Source of the DNA: CAYLLD01 sp964425135
GTDB taxonomy: Bacteria > Pseudomonadota > Alphaproteobacteria > Rhodobacterales > Rhodobacteraceae
Assembly (NCBI GenBank): GCA_964425135.1
Contig: CAYRKW010000001.1
Location: forward strand, 1-64,000
Direction of reading: 5' to 3'
DNA length: 64,000 bases
Below, one piece after another: positions 50,608 through 60,840 of this stretch. Made by a program: the position numbers and the translations under genes. The first letter of the stretch is position 1, and every line of letters begins with the position of its first letter. Below the pieces are notes generated by a model. The model was not told the origin of the DNA. It did not search any database and saw nothing but the letters and a program-made list of their open reading frames with translations.

Positions 50608-51278
50608 CCTTCTCACTTGTCGCCCGCTGCACTGACACCGGCATGTTCGGCGTGGCCATTTCCTCATCTTCACCCGCCGTCGCCGCTCGCTGCGCGTTCA
50701 CCCGTGCAGGCGTTGGCGCGGTCGCAAGCCAGAATATCACCGACCCGACCCTCGGCCCGTTTGCGCTTGATCTGATGCAAGGCGGAATGTCTGCGGGGGA
50801 GGCCGTGGCAGGGGTGCGCGATCAGGGCAGCTTCATCGCATACCGCCAAGTGCTTGCGATTGACGCGCAGGGTCGCACGGCCATTCATTCGGGTCCAAAT
50901 TCACTTGGCATCTGGACCGATGCAGCCGGGCAGGACGTGATCTCCGCTGGAAATCTGCTCGATAACCAAAACGTCCCCCAAGCCATCGTCGATGGTTTCA
51001 CAACGGCGAGCGGCCATCTCGGCGACCGTCTGATCGCGGCCTTGCGCGCAGGTCTTGCTGCAGGCGGCGAGGCGGGTCCAGTCCATTCGGCAGGCATGCA
51101 GCTTTGCGATAAAGTCCCATGGCCCGTCGCCGATCTGCGCTGCGATTGGACGGAAAGTTGCCCGATTGATGCGGTTGCGGCCGCATGGGAGGTCTACAAA
51201 CCGCAAATGGAGGCCTACGTGCAACGTGCGCTCGACCCCCGAGAGGCACCCTCCTATGGGGTGCCGGGTGATGCGTGA
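50604..51278 (+). CDS. DUF1028 family protein
   Basis: 224 residues of the DUF1028 family: N-terminal TFSLVARCTDTGMFGVAISS, AVASQNITDPTLGPFALDLM, and DAQGRTAIHSGP. The N-terminal Thr-Phe-Ser and chain layout recall N-terminal nucleophile hydrolases; the biochemical activity is, as far as I know, undefined. A GTG start overlaps the ridA stop. The 135-base gap to the convergent argE holds no gene. Confidence 0.85.
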   Translation: MTFSLVARCTDTGMFGVAISSSSPAVAARCAFTRAGVGAVASQNITDPTLGPFALDLMQGGMSAGEAVAGVRDQGSFIAYRQVLAIDAQGRTAIHSGPNSLGIWTDAAGQDVISAGNLLDNQNVPQAIVDGFTTASGHLGDRLIAALRAGLAAGGEAGPVHSAGMQLCDKVPWPVADLRCDWTESCPIDAVAAAWEVYKPQMEAYVQRALDPREAPSYGVPGDA

Positions 51279-51413
51279 GGATCCGACCGCGTGCCTGCAA
51301 CGCCTGGCAAAGCTCCCTGAGGACGCCTCGTAAGGACCGCCGGGTCGTTTCTACACCGACCCCGATCTCTTCGCGCATGCCCTCACAAGAACGCAAACGC
51401 AATCATCCGCCCC

Positions 51414-52568
51414 CTAAATCCCCTCCACCAAGCGCTTCCTCAAAGCCTCCAGCATTGCATCGCATTTGCCAAGCTGCTCTAGCGTGATGAACTCATCGGG
51501 CTTATGCCCCTGATCCATTGATCCCGGACCGCAGACCACCGTTGGGATGCCCAGCACCTGATCAAAAAGCCCGCCTTCTGTCCCAAACGCCACCTTGAGC
51601 GTCCCATTCGCCCCTGTCAGCGACTTGACGAACGCCACCACCTGCGCATCAGGTGCCGTGCCCAGCGGCGGGTAGCGATTGATGACCTCCACGGCGATGT
51701 CCGCTTGCGGAAAACGCGCGCGATGCGGTGCGACGATGCGCTCAAACGCTGCCCTGATCTCCGCCAGCAGCACCTCAGGATCATCGCCCAGCAGATTGCG
51801 GATCTCGAACCGGAACGAACAGGCATTGGGTACGATATTCAGCGCCGTCCCGCCCTCGATCACCCCCACATGCACCGTCGTGTAAGGCACATCGTAATCC
51901 GCATCATGCACCGAGTTCTCGCGCACCCGATCCTGAACCTCTCGCAGCACCCCAATCGCATCGCACGCCAGATGGATCGCATTGAGCGCCATAGGCGCCA
52001 GCGCCGAATGCCCCTCTTGCCCCACACATCGCGCTACACAACCCGTCTTTCCCTTATGCCCGGTCGCCACCGCCATACTGGTCGGCTCGCCCACGATACA
52101 GAACCGCGGCTTGACCGGTGCGCGCTCCAGCATCTCGATCATCGAGCGCACCCCGACGCAGCCGATCTCTTCGTCATAGGACAGCGCAATATGCAGAGGT
52201 GTGCGCAAATCGCCCGCATCCACCCGCAAAGCCATTGCCAAAGCGCTCGCGACAAACCCCTTCATGTCGGTGGTGCCGCGTCCATAAAGCCGCCCTTCGT
52301 CTTGCGTCATCTCAAACGGGGGCACCGTCCAGTTCTGCCCCTCCACCGGCACCACATCCGTATGCCCCGACAACATCACACCGGGCCGATCCAAAGGCCC
52401 CAGCGTCGCATAAAGATTGGCCTTTTTGCCGGTCTCATCTTCAAGAATTACCGTATGTGCGCCTGCGCTGCGCAACAGATCATCGCAATAGTCGATCAAC
52501 GCCCGATTGGGATCGACGCTCACGGTCGGAAAGGCAATCAAATCGGACAGAATGGCTTGGCTGTTCAT
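51414..52568 (-). CDS. argE: Acetylornithine deacetylase
   Basis: 384 residues of the M20 metallopeptidase family. Metal ligands and catalytic residues are in MLSGHTDVVPVEG (H-x-D), LYGRGTTDMKGF, SYDEEIGCVGVRSM (Glu pair) and a C-terminal CGPGSMDQGHKPDEFI. The ligand-binding GEPTSMAVATGHKG matches ArgE/DapE. ArgE removes acetyl from N-acetylornithine in arginine biosynthesis. Convergent with the DUF1028 gene and divergent from the large flavoprotein gene (112-base gap). A catabolic deacylase role is an alternative given the neighbourhood. Confidence 0.88.
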   Translation of the reverse strand: MNSQAILSDLIAFPTVSVDPNRALIDYCDDLLRSAGAHTVILEDETGKKANLYATLGPLDRPGVMLSGHTDVVPVEGQNWTVPPFEMTQDEGRLYGRGTTDMKGFVASALAMALRVDAGDLRTPLHIALSYDEEIGCVGVRSMIEMLERAPVKPRFCIVGEPTSMAVATGHKGKTGCVARCVGQEGHSALAPMALNAIHLACDAIGVLREVQDRVRENSVHDADYDVPYTTVHVGVIEGGTALNIVPNACSFRFEIRNLLGDDPEVLLAEIRAAFERIVAPHRARFPQADIAVEVINRYPPLGTAPDAQVVAFVKSLTGANGTLKVAFGTEGGLFDQVLGIPTVVCGPGSMDQGHKPDEFITLEQLGKCDAMLEALRKRLVEGI

Positions 52569-52680
52569 AGCGCAGCATCTTGGGGCAGGCGTCCCTCCAA
52601 GTCACGCCCAAAAATACGCTTTCACGCCCCCGCAATTTGGGTATCCTGCAGGTGCAGAGCGCAGAGGGGCAGGGGCCGAA

Positions 52681-54753
52681 ATGAGCCGCGATAAACGCTA
52701 CGATATTTTGTTCGAGCCGATGGCCATCGGTCCTGTCACCGCCAAGAACCGCTTCTATCAGGTGCCCCATTGCAATGGCGGCGGATATCGCGACCCGTCC
52801 GCGGCGGCGGAGATGCGCGGGATCAAGGCGCAGGGCGGCTGGGGCGTGGTCTTTACCGAGCAATGCGAGCTGCATCACAGCTCCGAGATTGCACCCTTTA
52901 TCGAGTTGCGCTTATGGGATGACGACGACATCCCGATGATTGCCAAAATGGCCGCCAAAATGAAAGAACACGGTGCGCTGGCGGGTCTTCAGCTCGCCTA
53001 TTCCGGGATCAACGGCCCAAATCTCTACACCAAAGAAGTCCCGCTTGCCCCATCGGCCATGCCCATTCGCACCTTCACCAATGATCCGGTGCAGGCCCGC
53101 GCGCTCGACGCATCGGACATCCGTGACCTGCGCCGCTGGTACGTAAATGCCGCCAAACGCGCGCAAATTGCCGGGTTTGATCTGATCTGCCTCTATGGTG
53201 CCCACGGCTTTGGCATCCTCCAGCATTTCCTCTCCACCGCCACCAATCATCGCACCGATGAATACGGCGGCAGCCTGGAAAACCGCGCCCGGTTTATCCG
53301 TGAGGTCGTCGCGGATGTGCGCGATGCCGTGGGAGACAGCATGGGCCTGACCCTGCGCCTGTCACTCGACGAAATGCTCGGCGATCTGGGCTTTGCCAAT
53401 TCGGAAGTGCGCGATTTTATCGAAATGCACAAGGACTTGCCCGACTTGTGGGATCTGGCCCATGGCGCTTGGGAAGATTGCTCCGGCCCGTCGCGCTTCA
53501 AGGAAGAGGCGGCACAGTTCGATCTCGTCTCCGGCATCAAATCCCTGACCTCCAAACCCGTCGTCGGCGTCGGCCGCTTCACCAGCCCGGACGTCATGGT
53601 CAAACAAATCACCTCCGGCACGCTCGACTTCATCGGCTGCGCGCGCCCCTCCATCGCCGATCCCTTCCTGCCCAAAAAAATCGAAGAGGGTCGGATCGAG
53701 GACATCCGCGAGTGCATCGGCTGCAATATCTGCATCACCGGCGATATGACCATGTCGATCAGCCGCTGCACCCAGAACCCGACGTTTATGGAGGAATGGC
53801 GCAAGGGCTGGCATCCAGAGATCATCAACCCCAAAGGCAAATCCGACAAAGTGCTCGTCGTCGGGGCAGGGCCAGCGGGTCTTGAAGCTGCGCTTGCCTG
53901 TGCCAATCGCGGTTATGACGTGGCGATTGCGGAGGCGAGCACGACCCTCGGCGGGCGCGTTGCAAAAGAACGACATTTGCCGGGGCTGAGCGCATGGGGG
54001 CGCGTCGCAGATTACCGCGAATACCAGCTCTCGCAAAAACCCAATGTCGAGACCTATTTCGACAGCCCGCTTGATGCGGCGCAAATCCTGGAATTCGGTT
54101 TTGAAAACATCTGCCTTGCGACCGGATCACGCTGGCGCGCCGACGGTGTCTCTCGCCAACATGTCGTCCCGATGCCGATCGACACGGCCATGCCGATCTT
54201 CACCCCCGATGATCTGATGGGTGACAAACTGCCATCGGGCAAGGTGATCCTTTATGACGACGATCACTACTACATGGGCGGCGTGCTCGCCGAATTGCTG
54301 ACCCAAAAGGGCTGCGATGTCACCCTGATCACGCCTTGCGCCTATGTCTCCGACTGGACCAACAACACGTTGGAGCAGGCGGAAATTCACAAACGCCTTG
54401 CGCAGATGGACGTGGATATCATGCTCAATCGCGGGGTGGTCGCGGTGAATGCAGGGAGTGTCACCAGCAATTGTATCTACACGGGCCAAACCCGCGAGGA
54501 GCCCTGTGATGCCGTCGTCATCGTCGCCTCGCGCCGCGAAAATAACGCCGTTTATCTCGACCTCAAAGCGCATCAAGACACATGGCGCGATGCAGGTATC
54601 GCGTCTGTCGAGCTGATCGGCGATGCCAACGCCCCCGGACCCATCGCCTGGGCCACCTATGCGGGCCATCGCTACGCGCGCGAGCTTGATCGCGCCGACA
54701 TAGGCGATGCGCTCCCGTTCCGCCGCGAAGTTGCCGCACTGGCGGTGGACTGA
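52681..54753 (+). CDS. Fe-S flavoprotein of the dimethylglycine/trimethylamine dehydrogenase family
   Basis: 690 residues from the ATG at 52681. The N-terminal half is an FMN TIM barrel of the old-yellow-enzyme type (GPVTAKNRFYQVPHCNGGG, HRTDEYGGSLENRARFIREV). A 4Fe-4S motif with C345, C348, C351 and C363 (ECIGCNICITG ... SRCTQNP) follows, then a nucleotide-binding half beginning KVLVVGAGPAGLEAALACAN (about 391). This is the layout of trimethylamine dehydrogenase, 2,4-dienoyl-CoA reductase and DgcA (dimethylglycine demethylation). The transporter genes immediately downstream support demethylation of an N-methyl compound, but the substrate is inferred. It overlaps the next gene by one base (TGATG). 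Confidence 0.85.
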   Translation: MSRDKRYDILFEPMAIGPVTAKNRFYQVPHCNGGGYRDPSAAAEMRGIKAQGGWGVVFTEQCELHHSSEIAPFIELRLWDDDDIPMIAKMAAKMKEHGALAGLQLAYSGINGPNLYTKEVPLAPSAMPIRTFTNDPVQARALDASDIRDLRRWYVNAAKRAQIAGFDLICLYGAHGFGILQHFLSTATNHRTDEYGGSLENRARFIREVVADVRDAVGDSMGLTLRLSLDEMLGDLGFANSEVRDFIEMHKDLPDLWDLAHGAWEDCSGPSRFKEEAAQFDLVSGIKSLTSKPVVGVGRFTSPDVMVKQITSGTLDFIGCARPSIADPFLPKKIEEGRIEDIRECIGCNICITGDMTMSISRCTQNPTFMEEWRKGWHPEIINPKGKSDKVLVVGAGPAGLEAALACANRGYDVAIAEASTTLGGRVAKERHLPGLSAWGRVADYREYQLSQKPNVETYFDSPLDAAQILEFGFENICLATGSRWRADGVSRQHVVPMPIDTAMPIFTPDDLMGDKLPSGKVILYDDDHYYMGGVLAELLTQKGCDVTLITPCAYVSDWTNNTLEQAEIHKRLAQMDVDIMLNRGVVAVNAGSVTSNCIYTGQTREEPCDAVVIVASRRENNAVYLDLKAHQDTWRDAGIASVELIGDANAPGPIAWATYAGHRYARELDRADIGDALPFRREVAALAVD

Positions 54754-55829
54754 TGGACCCGGCGGTTTCCCTGAGGCAAGTCCGCAAGGATTTCGGCACC
54801 TTCACCGCGCTTTCTCAGGTCACATTCGACATCGCCGACAACGAGTTTTTCACGCTTCTTGGCCCTTCGGGCTGCGGCAAAACCACACTTTTGCGTATGA
54901 TCGCCGGATTTGAAGGCACCACCGCAGGCACCATTCACCTCTACGGCGAGGAAATCGAAAACCTGCCCCCCGACAAGCGCCCGGTGAACACTGTCTTCCA
55001 GAATTACGCGCTCTTCCCGCATATGAGCGTCGCCGATAACATCGGTTTCGCGCTCAAAATGCTCAAGTGGTCGTCCGCTGACGCCGTCGCACGCGTCGAC
55101 GAGATGATCCGGATGGTGCAACTGGGCCAATTCGTCCACCGCAAGCCTGCGCAACTCTCCGGCGGCCAGCAACAACGCGTCGCGCTCGCCCGCGCCATGG
55201 CCCCGCGCCCCAAGGTGCTGCTGCTCGATGAGCCGCTCTCGGCGCTTGATCTGAAACTCCGCCAGGAAATGCGCTCCGAGCTCAAACGCCTGCAACGCGA
55301 GACCGGTATCACCTTCGTGTTCGTCACCCACGATCAGGAGGAAGCGCTCTCGATGTCGGACCGTATCGCTGTGATGTCAGCAGGGCGTGTGCAGCAGATC
55401 GGCGCGCCTACCGAAATTTACGAGCATCCCGCCAACCGCTTCGTTGCTGATTTCATCGGTGATATCAATCTGTTGCCCGCCAAAGTTGAGGCGGTTTCCG
55501 ACGGCACCCTGACATGCCGCCTCGACAACGGTCAGAACCTCACGATCTCAGGCGCTCAAGACGTTCAGCAAGGCCAAGACGGCTACATCGCCATCCGCCC
55601 CGAGCGCCTCTCCATGTCCGCAACGCCCAGCCCCGACGCAACCCTCACAGGCACACTTGGCGAGGCGATTTATCTCGGCACAGACACGCAATACACGATC
55701 ACACTAGATGGCGGTGCGACGCTGACAGTGCGCAGCCAGAACAACGCCGACACCGCCCAAAACCTCGCCCCCCAATCGCCCGTCCACATCTCCATCGCTG
55801 ACGGCGCAGCGCGCTTTCTGGTCGACTGA
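54753..55829 (+). CDS. Polyamine-type ABC transporter ATP-binding protein
   Basis: 358 residues: Walker A GPSGCGKTT, Q-loop VFQNYALFPHMSV, signature [15 protein letters not shown], Walker B VLLLDEPLSALDLKLRQEM, H-loop FVTHDQEEAL, and a C-terminal TOBE domain (about 280-358). It is of the PotA/spermidine-putrescine class. The start shares one base with the preceding stop, and its own stop shares one base with the next start. Confidence 0.95.
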   Translation: MDPAVSLRQVRKDFGTFTALSQVTFDIADNEFFTLLGPSGCGKTTLLRMIAGFEGTTAGTIHLYGEEIENLPPDKRPVNTVFQNYALFPHMSVADNIGFALKMLKWSSADAVARVDEMIRMVQLGQFVHRKPAQLSGGQQQRVALARAMAPRPKVLLLDEPLSALDLKLRQEMRSELKRLQRETGITFVFVTHDQEEALSMSDRIAVMSAGRVQQIGAPTEIYEHPANRFVADFIGDINLLPAKVEAVSDGTLTCRLDNGQNLTISGAQDVQQGQDGYIAIRPERLSMSATPSPDATLTGTLGEAIYLGTDTQYTITLDGGATLTVRSQNNADTAQNLAPQSPVHISIADGAARFLVD

Positions 55830-56746
55830 TGGCTGCAGGCACAGGCAGCGGACGCACGGTCTCGGCAACATTTGCGCCTGTGCGCAACTGGTTGCTCGCC
55901 CCGTCATGGTTGGTGATCGGATTTTTCCTCCTGATCCCCGTCATCCTGATGCTGGTCTACTCGTTCCTGACCAAAGAGTTTCGCGGCGGCGTCATATGGG
56001 AGTTCTCGCTGGCCGCCTACGACCAGTTCGTCTTCGACCGGGGCCTTTTTGGCGACGATCCCCCGACCATCGAATGGGCCTATATCTCGATCTTCATCCG
56101 CTCCATCGTCCAAGCGCTCGGCGCGACGTTTTTCTGCCTCCTCATCGGCTTCCCAACAGCCTTCTTCATCGCCACACGCCCCGCGCGATCCAAAGCCATC
56201 TGGCTCTTTCTCGTTACCATCCCGTATTGGGTCAACCTGCTGATCCGCACCGTTTCGATGAAATTCATGATCCGCGAGACAGGCCCCGTCAACGAAGCCC
56301 TCCTTGCGCTGGGACTGATCGACAGCCCCCTGCAACTGATCAACACCAATTTCGCCGTCCAACTGGGCCTCTTTTACTCCTACCTGCCGTTTATGGTCCT
56401 GCCCATCTACGCCGCTGTAGAGCGCTACAACTTCGCCCTGTCCGAAGCCGCCTCCGACCTCTACGCGCCCAAATGGACCATCCTGCGCCGCATCGTCATC
56501 CCGGTCGTTAAACCGGGGATCATCGCAGGCTGCATCCTCGTCTTCGTCCCCTCGCTTGGCGCATTTCTCGCACCCGACCTCCTTGGCGGCGCAAAAACCT
56601 TCATGATCGGCTCGCTCATCGAAGAGCAATTCAAGGGCAACGCCGGCAACTGGCCCTTTGGCGCTGCCGCCTCCATGATCCTGCTGTCCATGGTCCTCAT
56701 CGTGCTTCTCTTCTACGCGCGCGGCCAATCGCGCGGGCAAATCTAA
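55829..56746 (+). CDS. Polyamine-type ABC transporter permease (PotB-like)
   Basis: 305 residues with six main hydrophobic helices and the binding-protein-dependent permease loop [20 protein letters not shown] followed by [20 protein letters not shown]. The layout (a long first extracellular loop, [18 protein letters not shown]) matches PotB-type permeases. Translational coupling to both neighbours through one-base overlaps (TGATG, TAATG) indicates co-synthesis with the ATPase and second permease. Confidence 0.93.
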   Translation: MAAGTGSGRTVSATFAPVRNWLLAPSWLVIGFFLLIPVILMLVYSFLTKEFRGGVIWEFSLAAYDQFVFDRGLFGDDPPTIEWAYISIFIRSIVQALGATFFCLLIGFPTAFFIATRPARSKAIWLFLVTIPYWVNLLIRTVSMKFMIRETGPVNEALLALGLIDSPLQLINTNFAVQLGLFYSYLPFMVLPIYAAVERYNFALSEAASDLYAPKWTILRRIVIPVVKPGIIAGCILVFVPSLGAFLAPDLLGGAKTFMIGSLIEEQFKGNAGNWPFGAAASMILLSMVLIVLLFYARGQSRGQI

Positions 56747-57564
56747 TGGGCAGCCCCTTCAACATTCGCACCTATCGCGGCTTTTTCGCCATCACCTGCC
56801 TGTGCCTCTTCATCCTCTACGCCCCGTTGATCATCGTGATGATCTACAGCTTCAATGACAGCCTCTCGATAACCCGCTGGGAAGGCGTCTCGCTGCGCTG
56901 GTACGTCGATGTCTTCGCCGGACCAGAAGCGGAAAAATTCAAACGCGCTGCATGGAACTCCCTGACCATCGCGATCATGGCTGCCACCGTCGCCACCGCC
57001 ATCGCCACATCCGCGGCCATCGGCATGATCCGCGGTGGACGCTTTCGCGGCAAATCCGCCTCCTTCGCGCTGATCTCCCTACCGATCATGGTCCCGGAGA
57101 TCGTCACCGCCGTTGCCACGCTCATCTTCTTTTCCACCATCGGCTTTAAGCTTGGCACGCTCTCGATCCTCGTTGCCCATATCGTCTTTTGCATCCCGTT
57201 TGCCTACCTGCCCATCTCCGCGCGTCTGCAAGGCATCGAGGCAAGTTTTGAGGAAGCCGCGCAAGACCTCTACGCCAGCCGCTGGCAAACCTTCCGCCAT
57301 GTCCTGATGCCGATCATGGGGCCGGGGATCATCTCGGGATTTTTGCTTGCCTTCATCATCTCGCTGGACGACTTTATCATTACCAACTTCATCAAAGGGG
57401 CTGGGGTCGAGACATTGCCAACCGCAATTTTTGGCTCCGTCAAACAGGGGATCAAACCCAATATCATGGCGCTTTCGACACTGCTTCTGCTATTTTCGAT
57501 TGCGCTTGTGACACTGTCCTATTTCATCGGCAAACGTGGTGACGGGCAACGCGATACCGCTTAA
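56746..57564 (+). CDS. Polyamine-type ABC transporter permease (PotC-like)
   Basis: 272 residues with six membrane helices, the family start [20 protein letters not shown] and the EAA loop [20 protein letters not shown], then [20 protein letters not shown], a PotC-type signature. It pairs with the preceding permease. The binding-protein gene starts 21 bases later. Confidence 0.93.
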   Translation: MGSPFNIRTYRGFFAITCLCLFILYAPLIIVMIYSFNDSLSITRWEGVSLRWYVDVFAGPEAEKFKRAAWNSLTIAIMAATVATAIATSAAIGMIRGGRFRGKSASFALISLPIMVPEIVTAVATLIFFSTIGFKLGTLSILVAHIVFCIPFAYLPISARLQGIEASFEEAAQDLYASRWQTFRHVLMPIMGPGIISGFLLAFIISLDDFIITNFIKGAGVETLPTAIFGSVKQGIKPNIMALSTLLLLFSIALVTLSYFIGKRGDGQRDTA

Positions 57565-57585
57565 AATCAACGGGAGAAACGCAAC

Positions 57586-58617
57586 ATGAAACTCAAAACA
57601 ATTCTGGGCACCACGGCATTGGTCTTGGCCGCAAACGCAGCCAATGCCGAGGGCAAACTGTCGATCTATCACTGGTTTGAGTACATCCCCGCCGAGCTGA
57701 TCGAGAAATTCGAGGCCGAGCATGGTGTTGAAGTCACTATGGACACCTATGACAGCAACGAAGCGCTGCTCGCCTCTTTGAAAGCCGGAACGCTTGGCTC
57801 CTACGATGTCGCTGTTCCGGGCGATTACATGGTGCAAATCATGGCGAGCGAGGGGCTCTTGGACACCATCGCCGATGGCGAGTTGGCGAACAAAGGCAAT
57901 ATCGAGGATCAATGGGTGGATGTCGCTTTCGATCCGGGCCGCAAGCACTCCATCCCCTACCAGTGGGGCTCGACCAGCTTTTCGGTGAACCGCGACGCCT
58001 ATTCGGGCGATATCAACACCACCGATATCCTCTTCAATCCTCCTGCGGAACTGGCAGGTAAGATCAACATGCTCGACAGTCAGGGCGAAGTGCTGGCGCT
58101 CGCGTCCCTGCATCTGGGCATCCCGCAATGCTCGACAGATCGCGACCAACTCAAAGCGCTCGATGATCTGCTGCAATCGGCCAAAGCCAGCTGGGCCTCC
58201 TTCGGCTCGGATATCGCAAAGGACGTGCTTGTGTCTGGCGATGCGGCCGCTGGCATGATCTATAACGGCTTTTCCGCCAAGGGCCGCGAAGAGGGCGCGA
58301 ATATCGAATACGCCTATCCCGATCAGGGCTATATCGTCTGGATGGACAATGTCGTGCTGCTCAAAGACGCGCCAAATCGCGAGAATGCGCTGAAGTTCAT
58401 GGATTTCCTCTTGGAGCCTGAAAACATCGCCGCTGTCACCAACTACGCGCAATACGCCGCTGGTGTGAAAGGCGCAGGTGAGTTCACCGACGCAGCCCTC
58501 GCCAGCAGCCCCGAGAACAATCCGCGCGATGGCGCAGGGGCAGGGGCCTTCATCGCCGTGTGCGATCAGGCCACACAAGAGGTCTATGACCAAATCTGGA
58601 CCCGCTTGCGCTCGTAA
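57586..58617 (+). CDS. Polyamine-type periplasmic binding protein (PotD/PotF-like)
   Basis: 343 residues. A signal peptide (TALVLAANAANA) is followed by LSIYHWFEYIPAELIEKFEA, typical of PotD/PotF receptors, with YDVAVPGDYMVQIMASEGLL, IPYQWGSTSFSVNRDAYSGD and LEPENIAAVTNYAQYAAGVK. The ligand is a cationic amine or related compound, narrowed only by the neighbouring catabolic genes. The stop shares one base with the hydrolase start (TAATG). Confidence 0.92.
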   Translation: MKLKTILGTTALVLAANAANAEGKLSIYHWFEYIPAELIEKFEAEHGVEVTMDTYDSNEALLASLKAGTLGSYDVAVPGDYMVQIMASEGLLDTIADGELANKGNIEDQWVDVAFDPGRKHSIPYQWGSTSFSVNRDAYSGDINTTDILFNPPAELAGKINMLDSQGEVLALASLHLGIPQCSTDRDQLKALDDLLQSAKASWASFGSDIAKDVLVSGDAAAGMIYNGFSAKGREEGANIEYAYPDQGYIVWMDNVVLLKDAPNRENALKFMDFLLEPENIAAVTNYAQYAAGVKGAGEFTDAALASSPENNPRDGAGAGAFIAVCDQATQEVYDQIWTRLRS

Positions 58618-59396
58618 TGCGTCTGGCGCTCTATCAAAGCACCTCGCCCGCCGGGGACATCCCGGCGGGTCTGTCCACCTTGACCCGCGCGCTCAAAGAT
58701 GCAGCGGCGGGCAGCGCGGATGTTCTGGTCATGCCGGAGCTCTTCCTGCCGGGCTATAATTCGGACATGTCTGCCAAGCCTGACGGCTGGGATGGCGCAC
58801 TGGCGCAACTCGCCGCTCTGTGCGCCGACCATAGCGTCGCGCTGTGCATCGGCCTGCCCGAATTCACCAACGACGCGACCTTTAACAGCGCCTATTTCTT
58901 CGACGACAAGGGCCAAGAGCTTGCCCGCTACCGCAAAATCCAGCTTTGGGGCGACCGCGAAAACGACCTCTTCCACGCAGGCGACCAACTCGCTTGCGTT
59001 GACTACAAGGACCACCGCTTCGGCCTGATGATCTGCTACGACGTCGAGTTTCCCGAACACACCCGCGCGCTCGCACGGGCAGGGGCCACGATCATCCTAT
59101 GCCCTACCGCCAATATGACGCCTTACATGAACGTCAATCTCATCACCGTCCCCGCCCGCGCGGCCGAGACGGGCCTGACCATCGTCTACGCCAATTACAC
59201 CGGCACCGAAGGCGATCTGACCTACACGGGCCACAGCCAAATCGCTGGCCCTGACGGCTACCCGCTCGCCGCGACCGGCACCGGAGAAGGTAGTCTCATC
59301 GCCGACGTACCCAATGACCTGCTGGAAAACGGCATCCCGTTTTCCACCCAGCTTTCCGACTACACACAAGCAAAACCTCCCAAGATTGGACCCTGA
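58617..59396 (+). CDS. Carbon-nitrogen hydrolase (nitrilase superfamily)
   Basis: 259 residues. The Glu-Lys-Cys triad is in VLVMPELFLPGYN, YRKIQLWGDREND and LMICYDVEFPEH, in the expected order and spacing; the closing strand VYANYTGTEGDLTYTGHSQI is also typical. It probably hydrolyses an amide or N-carbamoyl bond of an intermediate in the pathway of this operon, comparable to omega-amidase or N-carbamoylputrescine-amidase relatives. The substrate is not predictable. Confidence 0.9.
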   Translation: MRLALYQSTSPAGDIPAGLSTLTRALKDAAAGSADVLVMPELFLPGYNSDMSAKPDGWDGALAQLAALCADHSVALCIGLPEFTNDATFNSAYFFDDKGQELARYRKIQLWGDRENDLFHAGDQLACVDYKDHRFGLMICYDVEFPEHTRALARAGATIILCPTANMTPYMNVNLITVPARAAETGLTIVYANYTGTEGDLTYTGHSQIAGPDGYPLAATGTGEGSLIADVPNDLLENGIPFSTQLSDYTQAKPPKIGP

Positions 59397-59399
59397 CCC

Positions 59400-59915
59400 A
59401 TGAACGAGCATAAACCCCGCGTTGGCCAAGCCCTCACCCCCATCAGCTTTCCCCAATTGGGCGGCGGCACACTCTCTGTGGGCCAGCCCAAGGACCGCTG
59501 GACCCTTCTGGTCGTCTATCGCGGCAAACATTGCCCGCGCTGCAAACGCTACCTGAACAAGCTGAGCGACATGCTCGCCGACTGGCAAGCGGTCATGGAC
59601 GTCATCGTCGTCTCCGGCGATCCGCAGGACAAAGCGCAAGCGGACAAGGAGGAATTCGGCTGGGCCTTCGATCTGGGGTATGACCTGAGCGAAGCGCAAA
59701 TGCGTGGCCTTGGCCTCTATATCTCCAACCCGCTCTCTGAGGCCGAAACCGACCGCCGCTTTGCCGAGCCGGGCACCTTCGCGATCCGCCCCGATGGCAC
59801 GCTGATGCTGGTTGATATCTCCAATGGTCCCGCATCGCGCCCCGATCTCGTTGAATTGCTCGATGGTATGAAATTCAACATCGACAACGACCGCCCCCAT
59901 CGCGGCGACGCTTGA
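59400..59915 (+). CDS. Peroxiredoxin-like (AhpC/TSA) family protein
   Basis: 171 residues of thioredoxin fold with VVYRGKHCPRCKRYLNKL carrying a C-x-x-C and the TFAIRPDGTLMLVDISNG strand. The C-x-x-C differs from the usual peroxiredoxin T-x-x-C active site, so this may be a disulfide oxidoreductase-like member of the family. It begins three bases after the hydrolase stop and ends four bases before the aminotransferase. It may protect the oxygen-using enzymes of the operon; this is inference. Confidence 0.82.
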   Translation: MNEHKPRVGQALTPISFPQLGGGTLSVGQPKDRWTLLVVYRGKHCPRCKRYLNKLSDMLADWQAVMDVIVVSGDPQDKAQADKEEFGWAFDLGYDLSEAQMRGLGLYISNPLSEAETDRRFAEPGTFAIRPDGTLMLVDISNGPASRPDLVELLDGMKFNIDNDRPHRGDA

Positions 59916-59919
59916 TCTC

Positions 59920-60840
59920 ATGGCGACCACCACCCATGACGCGGATGAAGACCTCCGAAACCGTGATATCAAAATATACGTGAACGGCGATATCGTCCCG
60001 CGCGAACAGGCTACTGTGTCCGTCTACGACAGCGGCTTTATGCTGGGCGACGGCATGTGGGAGGGCATGCGGCTCTACAATGGCACATGGGCGTTTTTTG
60101 ACGAGCATATGGACCGCTTTTTCGAGGCCTGCAAAGCCGTGTCGCTCGATATCGGCATGGACCGTGCAGGGATCATGGACGCGCTCACCGCAACCGCCAA
60201 AGCCAATAACATGACCACCGATGTCCACTGCCGCCTGATGCTGACGCGCGGCGTGAAGGCCAAACCCTTCCAGCATCCGTCCCTGTCGCGCTCGGGCCCG
60301 ACGTTTGTGATCATCATGGAACATTCCAAACCGGCCACGGACGTGCAGACCAAAGGCATTTCGCTCGCCACCGTCCCGCAAGTGCGCGGCCTGCCGATGA
60401 GCCAAGATGCCAAATACAACAGCCACTCCAAACTCAACTGCGTCATCGCCTGCCTGCAAGCCGAACAAGCGGGCGCGGACGAGGGGCTCATGCTCGACCC
60501 GCATGGCTTTGTGAACACCACCAATGCTTGCAACTTTTTTATCGTCCGCAAAGGCGCTGTTTGGACCTCAACGGGGGACTACTGCATGAACGGCGTCACC
60601 CGCCAAAAGGTCATTGACCTGTGCCGCGCCAACGGCATTGAGGTGCAGGAACGCAATTACACCCTCGTCGATGCATATGGCGCGCAGGAAGCCTTCCTGA
60701 CCGGTACGTTCGGTGCGCAAACTCCGGTCAGCGAAATCGATGGCAAACCCATCGGCGATGGCACGCGCCCCGTCACCCAGCGCATCCGATCCCTCTACAA
60801 AAAACTGATCGAAAAACACACCGGCGGGACATGGGCATGA
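59920..60840 (+). CDS. Class IV aminotransferase (D-amino acid / amine transaminase type)
   Basis: 306 residues of PLP fold-type IV. Visible are VSVYDSGFMLGDGMWEGMRL near the start, a PLP lysine in YNSHSKLNCVIACLQAE, EGLMLDPHGFVNTTNACNFF and the phosphate-binding TGTFGAQTPVSEIDG. It could be a D-amino-acid, branched-chain or (R)-amine transaminase, with the order of substrates unresolved. It probably transfers the amino group of the compound brought in by the PotABCD-like transporter. Its stop shares the start of the next gene (ATGA). Confidence 0.88.
   Translation: MATTTHDADEDLRNRDIKIYVNGDIVPREQATVSVYDSGFMLGDGMWEGMRLYNGTWAFFDEHMDRFFEACKAVSLDIGMDRAGIMDALTATAKANNMTTDVHCRLMLTRGVKAKPFQHPSLSRSGPTFVIIMEHSKPATDVQTKGISLATVPQVRGLPMSQDAKYNSHSKLNCVIACLQAEQAGADEGLMLDPHGFVNTTNACNFFIVRKGAVWTSTGDYCMNGVTRQKVIDLCRANGIEVQERNYTLVDAYGAQEAFLTGTFGAQTPVSEIDGKPIGDGTRPVTQRIRSLYKKLIEKHTGGTWA

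Noticed and set aside
51270..51332. Short frame after the DUF1028 gene
   Set aside because: Twenty codons only, inside the tail of the previous gene, no ribosome-binding site.
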